DNA from: Bordetella petrii
GTDB lineage: Bacteria > Pseudomonadota > Gammaproteobacteria > Burkholderiales > Burkholderiaceae_B
Length of the DNA: 64,000 bases
Assembly (NCBI RefSeq): GCF_017356245.1
Contig: NZ_JAFMZZ010000001.1
Span: 983,195 to 1,047,194 of the forward strand
Reading direction: 5' to 3'
The position numbers and the translations under genes were made by a program. Each line of letters opens with the position of its first letter. Position 1 is the first letter of the stretch. Positions 38,324 to 46,267 of the stretch are shown piece by piece. Under the pieces are notes generated by a model. It was not told where the DNA came from. It worked only from the letters and a program-made list of their open reading frames with translations, and ran no database searches.

Positions 38324-39040
38324 CTACTGCCTGGCGCGGCGCTCGTCCAGCGCCTCGCGCAGGCGCAGGTAAGCCGTGCGCCCCAGCTGCAGCGGCGGCG
38401 CCTGGTTCATGAACTCGACCTGGGCCGCCAGACTGCTTTCCGCCATCACCCGGCCCACCTGGTCCAGGTTCACCACCACCGAGCGCGACACCTGCGCAAA
38501 CGGCAGGGGGCCCAGTTGCGGCAGCAGGCTTTTCAGGGTGGCGTACATCAGCAGGGTCTCGGCCTGCTCGACATGCAGCTTCACATAATCGCGCTGGGCC
38601 ACCAGCGCCGCCAGCGCCTGCGCCCGGATCAGCCGATTGTGCCCCTGGTGGCGCACCGTCAGGAACGCCGCGTCTCCCCAGGGGCGGTTCAGGCGCGTGT
38701 ACAGGCGCTGGACGGCCTGGCGCAGGCGCTCGATGCCCACGGGCTTGAGCAGGTAGTCCACCGCGTCGACCTCGAACGCGCGCGTGGCGTACGGCGCATG
38801 GGCGGTCACGAAAACCAGCTGCGGCTGGCAGTCCAGGGCGGACAGCACGTCGAATGACGTGCTGTCCGTCAGCTCGATATCCAGGAACACCGCATCCGGC
38901 CGGTGCTGGTTGATGGTGTCGATGGCGCCTTGCAGGCAGGCCGCCTCGGCCACTACCTGCGGGCCATCCAGCGATTCGATCAGGCGGCGCAGATAGCGGC
39001 GCGCGGGGGCTTCATCGTCGACGACCACTACGCGCAGCAT
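38324..39040 (-). CDS. LytTR-family response regulator
   Basis: 238 residues. The N-terminal receiver has VVVDDEAPARR, the phospho-acceptor Asp in AVFLDIELTD (near residue 54), and Lys in YLLKPVG. A C-terminal LytTR DNA-binding domain starts at about residue 135 with QRDYVKLHVEQAETLLMYATLKSLLPQL and FAQVSRSVVVNLDQV. No LytS-type kinase lies alongside, so the partner is elsewhere. It probably binds direct repeats near promoters. Confidence 0.9.
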   Translation of the reverse strand: MLRVVVVDDEAPARRYLRRLIESLDGPQVVAEAACLQGAIDTINQHRPDAVFLDIELTDSTSFDVLSALDCQPQLVFVTAHAPYATRAFEVDAVDYLLKPVGIERLRQAVQRLYTRLNRPWGDAAFLTVRHQGHNRLIRAQALAALVAQRDYVKLHVEQAETLLMYATLKSLLPQLGPLPFAQVSRSVVVNLDQVGRVMAESSLAAQVEFMNQAPPLQLGRTAYLRLREALDERRARQ

Positions 39041-39439
39041 GAAACTTCCCGCAGGCGGGGCCAGGCCGCACGCAGCGGGCGGCGGCAGGGCTGGCCGGAA
39101 CAGGGTTCGTGCAAATGAGCTTCCAACGCGGTAATTCCCCCCAACAGCCCCCTGGCGGGCGCCATGTCGAGCGCGGCCCGGGCTCGCCCGCCCGCGGGGA
39201 CATGCATGATTGAGCAATCATGAGTTCTGAATTGTCGTCGAATATTGTGGCATTAGGAAAGCAGCGCTTTGCCGCGGCATGGCAATCCGGCCGGCAGCCG
39301 CCGAAAGACCCACCCGGCGGGCCGGCGGCCATGCCATACTGTCGCGGCTCGACAAGCCGCGCGCCCGCCTGACAACCGGCGGGCCCATCACCACAAACCA
39401 TCGGCCGGCGCGGCGCCAGCTTCCTACAGGAGACCTTTC
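39041..39439. other. Divergent gap between LytTR regulator and DUF3313 lipoprotein
   Basis: 399 bases with no supported gene. It holds a perfect inverted repeat CATGATT-GAGC-AATCATG at 39205-39222, next to a locally AT-rich stretch (39222-39260) likely to hold a promoter. Confidence 0.55.
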
Positions 39440-40108
39440 ATGCGTGCCGTGGCTATTGCGCTGTCATGCGGATTGATTGCCGGGTGCGCCGCGCCCGCCG
39501 CCAACCAGGCCTACCGTGCCGACAACTCGGTGTTCTTCACCGATGCCAAGCAGTTGCGCCCCGTCGCCGGCTCGCCCGGGCTGTCACGCTATGTCACGCC
39601 CAACTATGCCGAACAGCGGCAGCGCATCAAGTCGGTCTACCTGGCGCCTATCGAAGTCTGGCTATCGCCCGATTCGCCCTACAAGGGGCTGACCGCGACG
39701 GACGTCGCCACCCTGACGGCCTCGTTCCGGCAGGCCTTCCTGAAAGACCCGTCGCGCCGCTACCCGGTGGTGGAACAGCCGGGGCCGGACAGCATGGTGG
39801 TGCGCGTCGCCCTGACCGACGTCATGCTGACCGTGCCGCGCACGCGGCTGCTGGGATACACGCCCGTGGGCCTGGCAGTGCGGGCAATCCGGAAATCCCA
39901 GGGCATCAGCCCCACGCTGGTCGACCGCCTGGGCTACCAGACCGAAGCCACGCTGGGCGTGGGCGGCCCCACTCTGTTCGCGGTGCGCCTGCAGGGCGTG
40001 CAGCTGTCCAATCCGGCGGCCGACCAGAAGCAGCGGCTGGATCAGATGCCGGCGCAGATCGCGCAGCAGGCCGCGCGGCTGCGGGCCACGCTGGAAGCCC
40101 TGCCCTGA
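39440..40108 (+). CDS. DUF3313-family lipoprotein
   Basis: 222 residues with a lipoprotein signal (MRAVAIALSCGLIAGC, Cys at about residue 16). The remainder is a periplasmic domain of the DUF3313 family (YVTPNYAEQRQRIKSVYLAPIEVW, then FRQAFLKDPSRRYPVVEQPGPDSMVVRVALTDV). Its function is unknown; similar proteins are surface or periplasmic lipoproteins. AGGAGA at 39428-39433 precedes the ATG. Confidence 0.82.
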   Translation: MRAVAIALSCGLIAGCAAPAANQAYRADNSVFFTDAKQLRPVAGSPGLSRYVTPNYAEQRQRIKSVYLAPIEVWLSPDSPYKGLTATDVATLTASFRQAFLKDPSRRYPVVEQPGPDSMVVRVALTDVMLTVPRTRLLGYTPVGLAVRAIRKSQGISPTLVDRLGYQTEATLGVGGPTLFAVRLQGVQLSNPAADQKQRLDQMPAQIAQQAARLRATLEALP

Positions 40109-40132
40109 GGCAGCGCAGCCTGCCGCGCCGGC

Positions 40133-41131
40133 TCACGCAAAGGTGATGCCGGCATCCCGGATGACCTTGCCCCACTTGGCCAGGTCGGCCCGGACCTGGC
40201 GCGCCAGATCGTCGGGCGTGCCGGGCTGCGGTTCGTAGCCCTGGCTGCGGATCGCCTCCTGGACTTCCGGGTTGGCCAGCGCGTCGTTCATCGCGGCGTT
40301 CGTCTTTTGCACCACCTCGGGCGGCAGCCCGGCCGGCCCGAACATGGCGAACCAGATGCTGGCCTCGAAGCCCGGCATTCCCTGCTCGGCCACCGTGGGC
40401 ACGTCCGGCAGCGCCGAGGCGCGCGTCGCCGACGTGACGGCCAGCGCCCGCACCCGGCCTGACTGCACATGCGGCACCGCCGTGGCCATCGACGAGAACA
40501 GCACGGGCACCTGCCCGCCCACCAAGTCGGCCATGGCCTGGTTGCCGCCCTTGTAAGGCACATGCGTAAGCTGGATTCCGGCCATCTGCTGCAGCAGCTC
40601 GGCGGCCAGGTGGCCCGCGCCGCCTATGCCCGAAGTGCCATAGTTGATGACACCCGGCTGCGCCTTGGCCAGCGCGATCAGCTCCTTCAAGTTGCGCGCC
40701 TGCACCGACGGATGCACGACCAGCAGGGTGCCGCCCGTGCACCCCATGCCGATCGGCGTGAAGCTGGCAATCGGGTCATAGCTGAGCTTCTTGCCGTTGG
40801 GCAGAATAGCCAGCGGCCCCGAGTCGGCAAAATGCAGGGTGTATCCGTCGGGGTCGGCCTTGGCCGTGTAGTCGGCGGCAATGGTGGCGCCCGCGCCGGG
40901 CTTGTACTCGAAAATTACCGGCTGGCCCAGCGTGTCGTTCAGCTTGGGCCCCAGCGGCCGGGCCGTGCCATCGGAAGCGCCGCCGGCCGGATACCCGACA
41001 ATGACCTTGATGGGGCGCTGCGGCCAGCCGCCGGATTGCGCGCCCGCCAGGCCGGGCAGCCCGATCAGCGGCAGGCCCAGGCCGGCCGCCAGCACGCGGC
41101 GCCGTTGTTCTTGGAATTCGATGGCCTTCAT
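40133..41131 (-). CDS. Tripartite tricarboxylate transporter substrate-binding protein (Bug)
   Basis: A 332-residue periplasmic binding protein of the large Bordetella Bug family. A signal peptide (GLGLPLIGLPGLAGAQ) precedes VGYPAGGASDGTARPL, the family ligand loop, and FEYKPGAGATIAADYTAK. Bug proteins bind carboxylated or amide metabolites such as citrate, nicotinate or glutamate. The ligand cannot be named. It is the downstream member of a qor-bug cluster. Confidence 0.92.
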   Translation of the reverse strand: MKAIEFQEQRRRVLAAGLGLPLIGLPGLAGAQSGGWPQRPIKVIVGYPAGGASDGTARPLGPKLNDTLGQPVIFEYKPGAGATIAADYTAKADPDGYTLHFADSGPLAILPNGKKLSYDPIASFTPIGMGCTGGTLLVVHPSVQARNLKELIALAKAQPGVINYGTSGIGGAGHLAAELLQQMAGIQLTHVPYKGGNQAMADLVGGQVPVLFSSMATAVPHVQSGRVRALAVTSATRASALPDVPTVAEQGMPGFEASIWFAMFGPAGLPPEVVQKTNAAMNDALANPEVQEAIRSQGYEPQPGTPDDLARQVRADLAKWGKVIRDAGITFA

Positions 41132-41184
41132 GTCTCGTCTCCTCGTTGGTGTTGCCTTGTTGTGGAATGGTCGGCAAGTACGCT

Positions 41185-42168
41185 TCAGGGCTGCAGCAGC
41201 AAAGTCCCGTTGAGCGTGCGGCCTTCAAGCAGCGCATGCGCCTGCGCCGCTTCCGCCAGCGGCAGCTTGGCGGCAATGTCAATGCGCAGGTCCCCGCCGG
41301 CCAGCAGCTCGAAAAGCTCGCGCGACGCAGCCTCCAGATCGGAGCGCAGCGCAATGTACGTACGCAGCGTCGGCCGGCAGACCGACAGCGATTTGCTGTG
41401 CAGGCGCTGCAGCGGAAACGCGGGTACCTGGCCCGACGCGGTGCCATAGTTGATGGCCAGCCCCATGGGCCGCAGGCAGTCGAGCGACCCCATGAAGGTG
41501 TCGGCGCCCACCGAGTCGTACACCACTGGCACGCCCGCGCCGTTGGTGATGCGCGCCACTTCTTCGACAAAATTCTGTTGCCGGTAATTGATAGCGTGGT
41601 CGCACCCGAGCTGGGTCACGAGATCCGCCTTGGCGTCGCTGCCGACCGTGCCGATCACCACAGCACCCAGCCGCTTGGCCCACTGCACCAGCAACTGGCC
41701 GACGCCGCCGGCGGCCGCATGTACCAGGATGGTGTCGCCGGGCTGCACCCGGTACAGCCGCTTCAGCAGGTAGTGGCAGGTAAGACCCCGCAAATAGGTA
41801 GCAGCCACCAGGTCGTCGTCCAGCGCATCGGGAATGCGCACCAGCCGCTCGGCCGGCAGGACCCGGTGCCCGACATAGCTGCTCAGGCCGACGTTGGCAT
41901 GCGTGACGCGGTCGCCCGGCTGCAGGCCCGCCACGCCGGGGCCGACGGCCTCGACCACCCCGTTGGCCTGCACGCCCGGAATGAAAGGCGGCTGCGGCGC
42001 ATCGCCATGCAGTTGGCCGGTGCGGTGGTACACATCGACAAAGTTCACGCCGATGCCGGTGTGGCGCACCAGCGCCTCGCCCGCGCCGGGCGCGGGCACA
42101 TCGGTTTCGCCAAACTCCAGAACCTGCGGGCCGCCAAAGGCCGTGATGCGAACGCAACCAGTCTTCAT
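41185..42168 (-). CDS. Quinone oxidoreductase (zinc-independent MDR, QorA-like)
   Basis: A 327-residue NADPH-dependent medium-chain reductase. VHAAAGGVGQLLVQWAKRLGA (about residues 145-165) is the nucleotide-binding glycine motif. There is no zinc-binding Cys set. GVNFVDVYHRTG and YLRGLTCHYLL are typical of QOR. Its ATG overlaps, as ATGA, the stop of a decayed enoyl-CoA hydratase remnant, implying it was once translationally coupled to that gene. Confidence 0.92.
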   Translation of the reverse strand: MKTGCVRITAFGGPQVLEFGETDVPAPGAGEALVRHTGIGVNFVDVYHRTGQLHGDAPQPPFIPGVQANGVVEAVGPGVAGLQPGDRVTHANVGLSSYVGHRVLPAERLVRIPDALDDDLVAATYLRGLTCHYLLKRLYRVQPGDTILVHAAAGGVGQLLVQWAKRLGAVVIGTVGSDAKADLVTQLGCDHAINYRQQNFVEEVARITNGAGVPVVYDSVGADTFMGSLDCLRPMGLAINYGTASGQVPAFPLQRLHSKSLSVCRPTLRTYIALRSDLEAASRELFELLAGGDLRIDIAAKLPLAEAAQAHALLEGRTLNGTLLLQP

Positions 42169-42252
42169 GCTTGAACCTTCCTGAAAACAACGGGACGCTT
42201 TTCCATGAAGGCACGCGCGCCTTCCACAGATAGGCTTCGCTGATGAAAGTGG
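42165..42252 (-). pseudogene. 3' relic of an enoyl-CoA hydratase gene
   Basis: About 28 codons in one minus-strand frame end in SLSVEGARAFMEKRPVVFRKVQA and a TGA overlapping the qor ATG. EG-RAFMEKRP-VF is the usual C-terminus of enoyl-CoA hydratases. No further coding sequence continues upstream; the AT-rich gntR promoter begins at once. The body of the gene has been deleted. Confidence 0.6.
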
Positions 42253-42278
42253 AATATTTATTTGTATCTACACCAGCC

Positions 42279-42296
42279 TTATAAATATATTTATAA
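42279..42296. promoter_or_regulatory. 18-bp perfect AT palindrome upstream of GntR gene
   Basis: TTATAAATATATTTATAA reads the same on both strands and sits between the hydratase relic/qor promoter side and the GntR regulator. It is a plausible operator for the FCD regulator; the site contains a TATAAT-like box at its right edge. Confidence 0.45.
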
Positions 42297-42438
42297 TTAT
42301 CGTCAATACATTTCAATGCCTGGCATATCCCGGGCGAAACTGCCGGTGGCATATACTTTGCGCGCACAGACATACCCATACCAGAACGCCCCGACAGGGC
42401 GTCCGGCCAGCGCACAACCCCCGGAAAAACAGTTTTCG

Positions 42439-43083
42439 ATGAAGGCCCGCGAGCGCATCCACCAGAGCATCGAGTCACAAATCGCCAGCGGCCAGCTGCT
42501 GCCCGGCGACCCCATCAGCGAAGACGCCCTGATCACGCAATTCGGCGTCTCGCGCACCCCCGTGCGCGAAGCCATGCTGCAGATGCAGGCCGAGGGCCTG
42601 CTGACCAGCCTGCCGCGCGGCGGCGTGGTGGTCGCCAAGATGAACGTGGCACAGTTGTTTTCGATGTGGGAACTGCTGGCCGAGCTGGAAGGCATGTGCG
42701 CGCGCTACGCCTGCGAGCGCATGAGCAAGGAAGAGCGCGCCCGCCTCGAGGCCGCGCACCAGGCCGGCGCCGAAGCCGTGCGCCTGGATGACGAAATCGC
42801 CTGGCAGGCGGCCAATATGGCATTCCATGAATGCCTGTACGAAGGCGCGCGCAATCCTTATCTACGCCAGGAAATCCTGCGCATGCGGATACGCACCCAG
42901 GCCTATCGCAAGCACGCGTTCGGGGCGGTTGGACGGCTGAGCATTTCGCACCGCAGCCATGCGCTGATCGTCAAGGCGATTCTGGCGAACAACAGCGCCG
43001 CCGCGGCCCGCGCGGCCTTCAAGCACATGAGCCCGGACGCCAAGGACCTGGTCATGAACCTGCCCAAGGATCTGCTGGGCTGA
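42439..43083 (+). CDS. GntR-family regulator, FCD type
   Basis: 214 residues. The winged helix is at about residues 1-65 (GDPISEDALITQFGVSRTPVREAMLQMQAEGLL), followed by an all-helical FCD effector domain with the metal-ligand-type residues in NMAFHECLYEGARN and ISHRSHALIVKAI. It probably controls the divergent qor-bug catabolic genes. The ATG at 42439 is the domain-matched start; the frame is open back to 42262. Confidence 0.87.
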   Translation: MKARERIHQSIESQIASGQLLPGDPISEDALITQFGVSRTPVREAMLQMQAEGLLTSLPRGGVVVAKMNVAQLFSMWELLAELEGMCARYACERMSKEERARLEAAHQAGAEAVRLDDEIAWQAANMAFHECLYEGARNPYLRQEILRMRIRTQAYRKHAFGAVGRLSISHRSHALIVKAILANNSAAAARAAFKHMSPDAKDLVMNLPKDLLG

Positions 43084-43150
43084 GCCTGGCAGACAGCCGA
43101 AGCGCCAGCGGAAATGCAGCGAATGCTGGCGGGAATTTGCCCTCGGCAAG

Positions 43151-43190
43151 AAAAAACCCCGTAGACGTTTGATTCTACGGGGTTTTTTTG
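43151..43190. terminator. Bidirectional intrinsic terminator after GntR gene
   Basis: AAAAAACCCCGTAGA and TCTACGGGGTTTTTTT form a 10-bp G/C-containing stem extended by A-T pairs. The T run on plus and the A run in front allow termination from both sides (gntR and tRNA-Ser). Confidence 0.92.
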
Positions 43191-43220
43191 ATTTTCCCGG
43201 GCTAGCCAGGAATGAATGCT

Positions 43221-43311
43221 TGGCGGACAGAGGGGGATTCGAACCCCCGATACGCTTATCACGTATACACGCTTTCCAGGCGTGCGCCTTCAACCACTCG
43301 GCCACCTGTCC
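43221..43311 (-). tRNA. tRNA-Ser (GGA)
   Basis: 91 bases with encoded CCA and a long variable arm (GTGTATACGTGATAAGCGTATC region). The acceptor stem starts GGACAGG, and the anticodon stem CACGC/GCGTG encloses CTGGAAA (anticodon GGA, reading UCC/UCU). A TTAGAAT box about 60 bases upstream could be its -10. Confidence 0.97.
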
Positions 43312-43433
43312 TGATCGGGACCGCACAGGCCCTGGCTACCGGGCGGGCCGGGCAAGGCGCAAATGCGAATCCGCGATTCTAACAGAATGGCGTGGCGCTG
43401 GCATTCACAGACACCCGAGACCCTCGGAACCGC

Positions 43434-44999
43434 TCAGTTCCCTTCCCGGAGCGAATTGGCGGGGTTCACTTCCCGGTACGAGCTGACCGTGCCGTCGGGC
43501 TCGGTTTCTTCCAGCCGCACCTTGAACCCCCACAACCGCCCCAGGTGCTTCATGACCTGGTCGGCGTCGTCGCCGGCCAGCGGCCGGCCGCGGGTCTGCA
43601 GGTGGCGCAGCACCAGCGATCGGTCGGACTCGCGCCGGTAGCGCACGATCTGGATGTCGGGCACCTGGTTGTCTCGGTTGTGCTGTTCGGCCAGCAGCTT
43701 GCGGATCTGCCGGTAGCCCTCGTCGTCGTGGATGGCGGCCACTTCCAGCACCGGGCTGGCCTGGTGGTCGGCGATGGCGAAGAAGCGGAACTCGCGGATC
43801 AGGCGCGGCGACAGGTACTGCGAGATGAAGGATTCATCCTTGAAGTTGCGCATGGCGAAGTCCAGCGTCTTCACCCAGTCGCTGCCGGCGATGTCGGGAA
43901 ACCACTTGCGGTCTTCCGGTGTGGGCGACTCGCAGATGCGGCGGATGTCCTGCATCATGGCAAAGCCCAGGGCATACGGGTTGATGCCGCCGTAGCCCTG
44001 CTCGTCGAAGCCGCGCTGGCTGACCACGTTGGTATGGCTTTGCAGGAACTCCATCATGAAACCGTCGTTCACCAGGCCCTTCTGGTGCAGGCGGTTCAAT
44101 AGCGTGTAGTGCCAGAACGTGGCCCAGCCCTCGTTCATGACCTTGGTCTGCCCCTGCGGATAGAAGTACTGGGCGATCTTGCGCACGATGCGCACCAGCT
44201 CTTTCTGCCAGGGTTCGAGCCTGGGCGAGTGCTTCTCGATGAAATACAGCAGGTTTTCTTCGGGCTCGGGCGGGAAGGCGATGCGCCGCTTTTCTTCGGC
44301 CGGGTCGGGCTCGGCACGCGGCAGCGTGCGCCACAGGTCGTTGTACTGCAGGCGCGCGTGCTCTTCGCGCTCGGCCTGGCGCTGCGCTTCTTCGCGGTAC
44401 GACACAGGCGCCGGGCGCTTGTAGCGGTCGACCCCGTGCGGGGTGAGCGCATGGCAGGAATCCAGCAGCGCCTCGACCGCGTCGATGCCGTAGCGGCTTT
44501 CGCAGTCCATGACGTACTTGCGGGCGAACACCAGGTAGTCCAGGATGCTGTCCGCGTCGGTCCATTGGCGGAACAGATAATTGCCCTTGAAGAAAGAATT
44601 GTGGCCGTAGCAGGCGTGCGCGATCACCAGCGCCTGCATGGCCATGGAATTCTCTTCCATCAAGTAGGCAATGCAGGGGTTGGAATTGATCACGATTTCG
44701 TAGGCCAGCCCCTGCATGCCGCGCCGGTAGAACTGCTCGTTGCGGATGAATTCCTTGCCGTACGACCAGTGCGGGTAGCCGATGGGCAGGCCCGCCGACG
44801 CATAGGCGTCGAGCATCTGCTCGGACGTGATGACCTCGATCTGGTTCGGATAGGTGTCCAGACCGTACTCTTCGGCCACCTCGGCGATGGCCTCGTCATA
44901 GCGCTGGATCAGTTCGAACGTCCACTCGGAACCTTCGGAAATGGGCCGGGCCCGCCCAAGGGCCTCCAGCTCGGCACGAGAGCCCACGATGGCATTCAT
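43434..44999 (-). CDS. ycgB: SpoVR-family protein (YcgB)
   Basis: 521 residues of the SpoVR/YcgB family, near the usual 510. Conserved stretches are NSNPCIAYLMEENSMAMQALVIAHACYGHNSFFKGNYLF, MNEGWATFWHYTLLNRLH and GGINPYALGFAMMQDIRR. The biochemical function is unknown; it is a metalloprotein-like cytoplasmic protein induced in stationary phase or sporulation. It overlaps yeaH by 4 bases at its start, making the yeaG-yeaH-ycgB unit. Confidence 0.95.
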   Translation of the reverse strand: MNAIVGSRAELEALGRARPISEGSEWTFELIQRYDEAIAEVAEEYGLDTYPNQIEVITSEQMLDAYASAGLPIGYPHWSYGKEFIRNEQFYRRGMQGLAYEIVINSNPCIAYLMEENSMAMQALVIAHACYGHNSFFKGNYLFRQWTDADSILDYLVFARKYVMDCESRYGIDAVEALLDSCHALTPHGVDRYKRPAPVSYREEAQRQAEREEHARLQYNDLWRTLPRAEPDPAEEKRRIAFPPEPEENLLYFIEKHSPRLEPWQKELVRIVRKIAQYFYPQGQTKVMNEGWATFWHYTLLNRLHQKGLVNDGFMMEFLQSHTNVVSQRGFDEQGYGGINPYALGFAMMQDIRRICESPTPEDRKWFPDIAGSDWVKTLDFAMRNFKDESFISQYLSPRLIREFRFFAIADHQASPVLEVAAIHDDEGYRQIRKLLAEQHNRDNQVPDIQIVRYRRESDRSLVLRHLQTRGRPLAGDDADQVMKHLGRLWGFKVRLEETEPDGTVSSYREVNPANSLREGN

Positions 45000-46255
45000 G
45001 CTGTTTCCTTTTTGAACAGGTCATGGAACACGGGGTAGATCTCGCCGCGTTCACAGATGCGGCGCATCACGAAATGCGGTGCCGTTTCCTGCTCGTATTC
45101 GGCCCACAGGCTGCTCTTGCGGGCCTCTTGCGAGTCGGGAACCTCGATATAGGCAAAGTAGCGGGTGGCCGGCAGCAGGTTCTCGGCCAGAAAGCGCGCG
45201 CTCTTGCCCGCGTCGGCGCCGAACGAGTCGCCGTCGCTGGCCTGCGCGGCGTACACGTTCCAGGAGCTGGGCGGGTAGCGCTGCTGCATGATCTCGTGCA
45301 TCAGTTCCAGCGCCGACAGCACAATGGTGCCGCCGCTCTTGGGGTCGTAGAAGAAGGTGTGTTCGTCCACCTCTTCGGCGTTGTCGGTGTGGCGGATGAA
45401 CACCACGTCCACATGCTCGTACTTGCGCGACAGAAACAGGTACAGCAGCGTGAAAAAGCGCTTGGCCAGGTCTTTCTTGCCTTCGTCCATGGACCCGGAC
45501 ACGTCCATCAGGCAGAACATCACCGCGCGCGCCATGGGCATGGCCACCGACACGCGGTTGCGGTAGCGCAGGTCCAGGTCGTCCAGGAACGGCAGGCGGG
45601 CCAGCCGGTTGGTGCAGTCTTCCACTTCCTGGCGCAGCGCATCGATTTCGGCCTGCGGCGCGCCCGCGGCAATGGCCGCGTCCAGCTTGGCCTGGGCGGC
45701 TTCCAGCTCGGCGCGCGCCGCCACGCCCAGCGCCACACGGCGCGACAGCGAGGCCTTCAGAGTGCGGCTGACGCTCAGCAGGCTGGGCGAACCGGTGGTG
45801 GTGTAGCCCGCGCGCTGCCATTTTTTCTGGGTGACATCGCCCAGCTGCGTGCGGATCAGGTGCGGCAGCTCCAGGTCTTCGAAGAACAGGTTCAGGAACT
45901 CGGCGCGCGACAGGCTGAAAGTGAACTGGTCCACCGATTCGCCTTCGCCGGGTTCGGACCCGCCCTCGCCGTCTGAGCCCGAAGGCCGCGGAAAGGTGTC
46001 GCCCTTGGCGAATTCGCGGTTGCCGGGATGCACCAGCTCGCGATCGCCGCCCTGGCCGTGCCGGAAATGCGGCTCGGAGATATCGCGCGCGGGCAGGTTG
46101 ATTTCCCCGCCCTGGTCCATGTCTTCGATGGACCGCTCGCGCACCAGGTCCTGCACGGCCCTGCGGATCTGGTCTTTGTATCGCCTGAGGAAGCGTTCGC
46201 GGTTGACCGCGCTTTTATTGCGGCCGTTCAGACGCCGATCGATCAGTGAATTCAT
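44996..46255 (-). CDS. yeaH: YeaH/YhbH-family protein (DUF444)
   Basis: 419 residues. The C-terminal half is a von Willebrand A-type fold with the metal-site motif FCLMDVSGSMDEGKKDLAKRFF (near residue 248). The N-terminal part is charged and includes RDISEPHFRHGQGGDRE. It is always encoded with the YeaG kinase and SpoVR protein, and the trio takes part in nitrogen-starvation and stationary-phase responses. Confidence 0.95.
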   Translation of the reverse strand: MNSLIDRRLNGRNKSAVNRERFLRRYKDQIRRAVQDLVRERSIEDMDQGGEINLPARDISEPHFRHGQGGDRELVHPGNREFAKGDTFPRPSGSDGEGGSEPGEGESVDQFTFSLSRAEFLNLFFEDLELPHLIRTQLGDVTQKKWQRAGYTTTGSPSLLSVSRTLKASLSRRVALGVAARAELEAAQAKLDAAIAAGAPQAEIDALRQEVEDCTNRLARLPFLDDLDLRYRNRVSVAMPMARAVMFCLMDVSGSMDEGKKDLAKRFFTLLYLFLSRKYEHVDVVFIRHTDNAEEVDEHTFFYDPKSGGTIVLSALELMHEIMQQRYPPSSWNVYAAQASDGDSFGADAGKSARFLAENLLPATRYFAYIEVPDSQEARKSSLWAEYEQETAPHFVMRRICERGEIYPVFHDLFKKETA

Positions 46256-46267
46256 GATTCACCTCGC

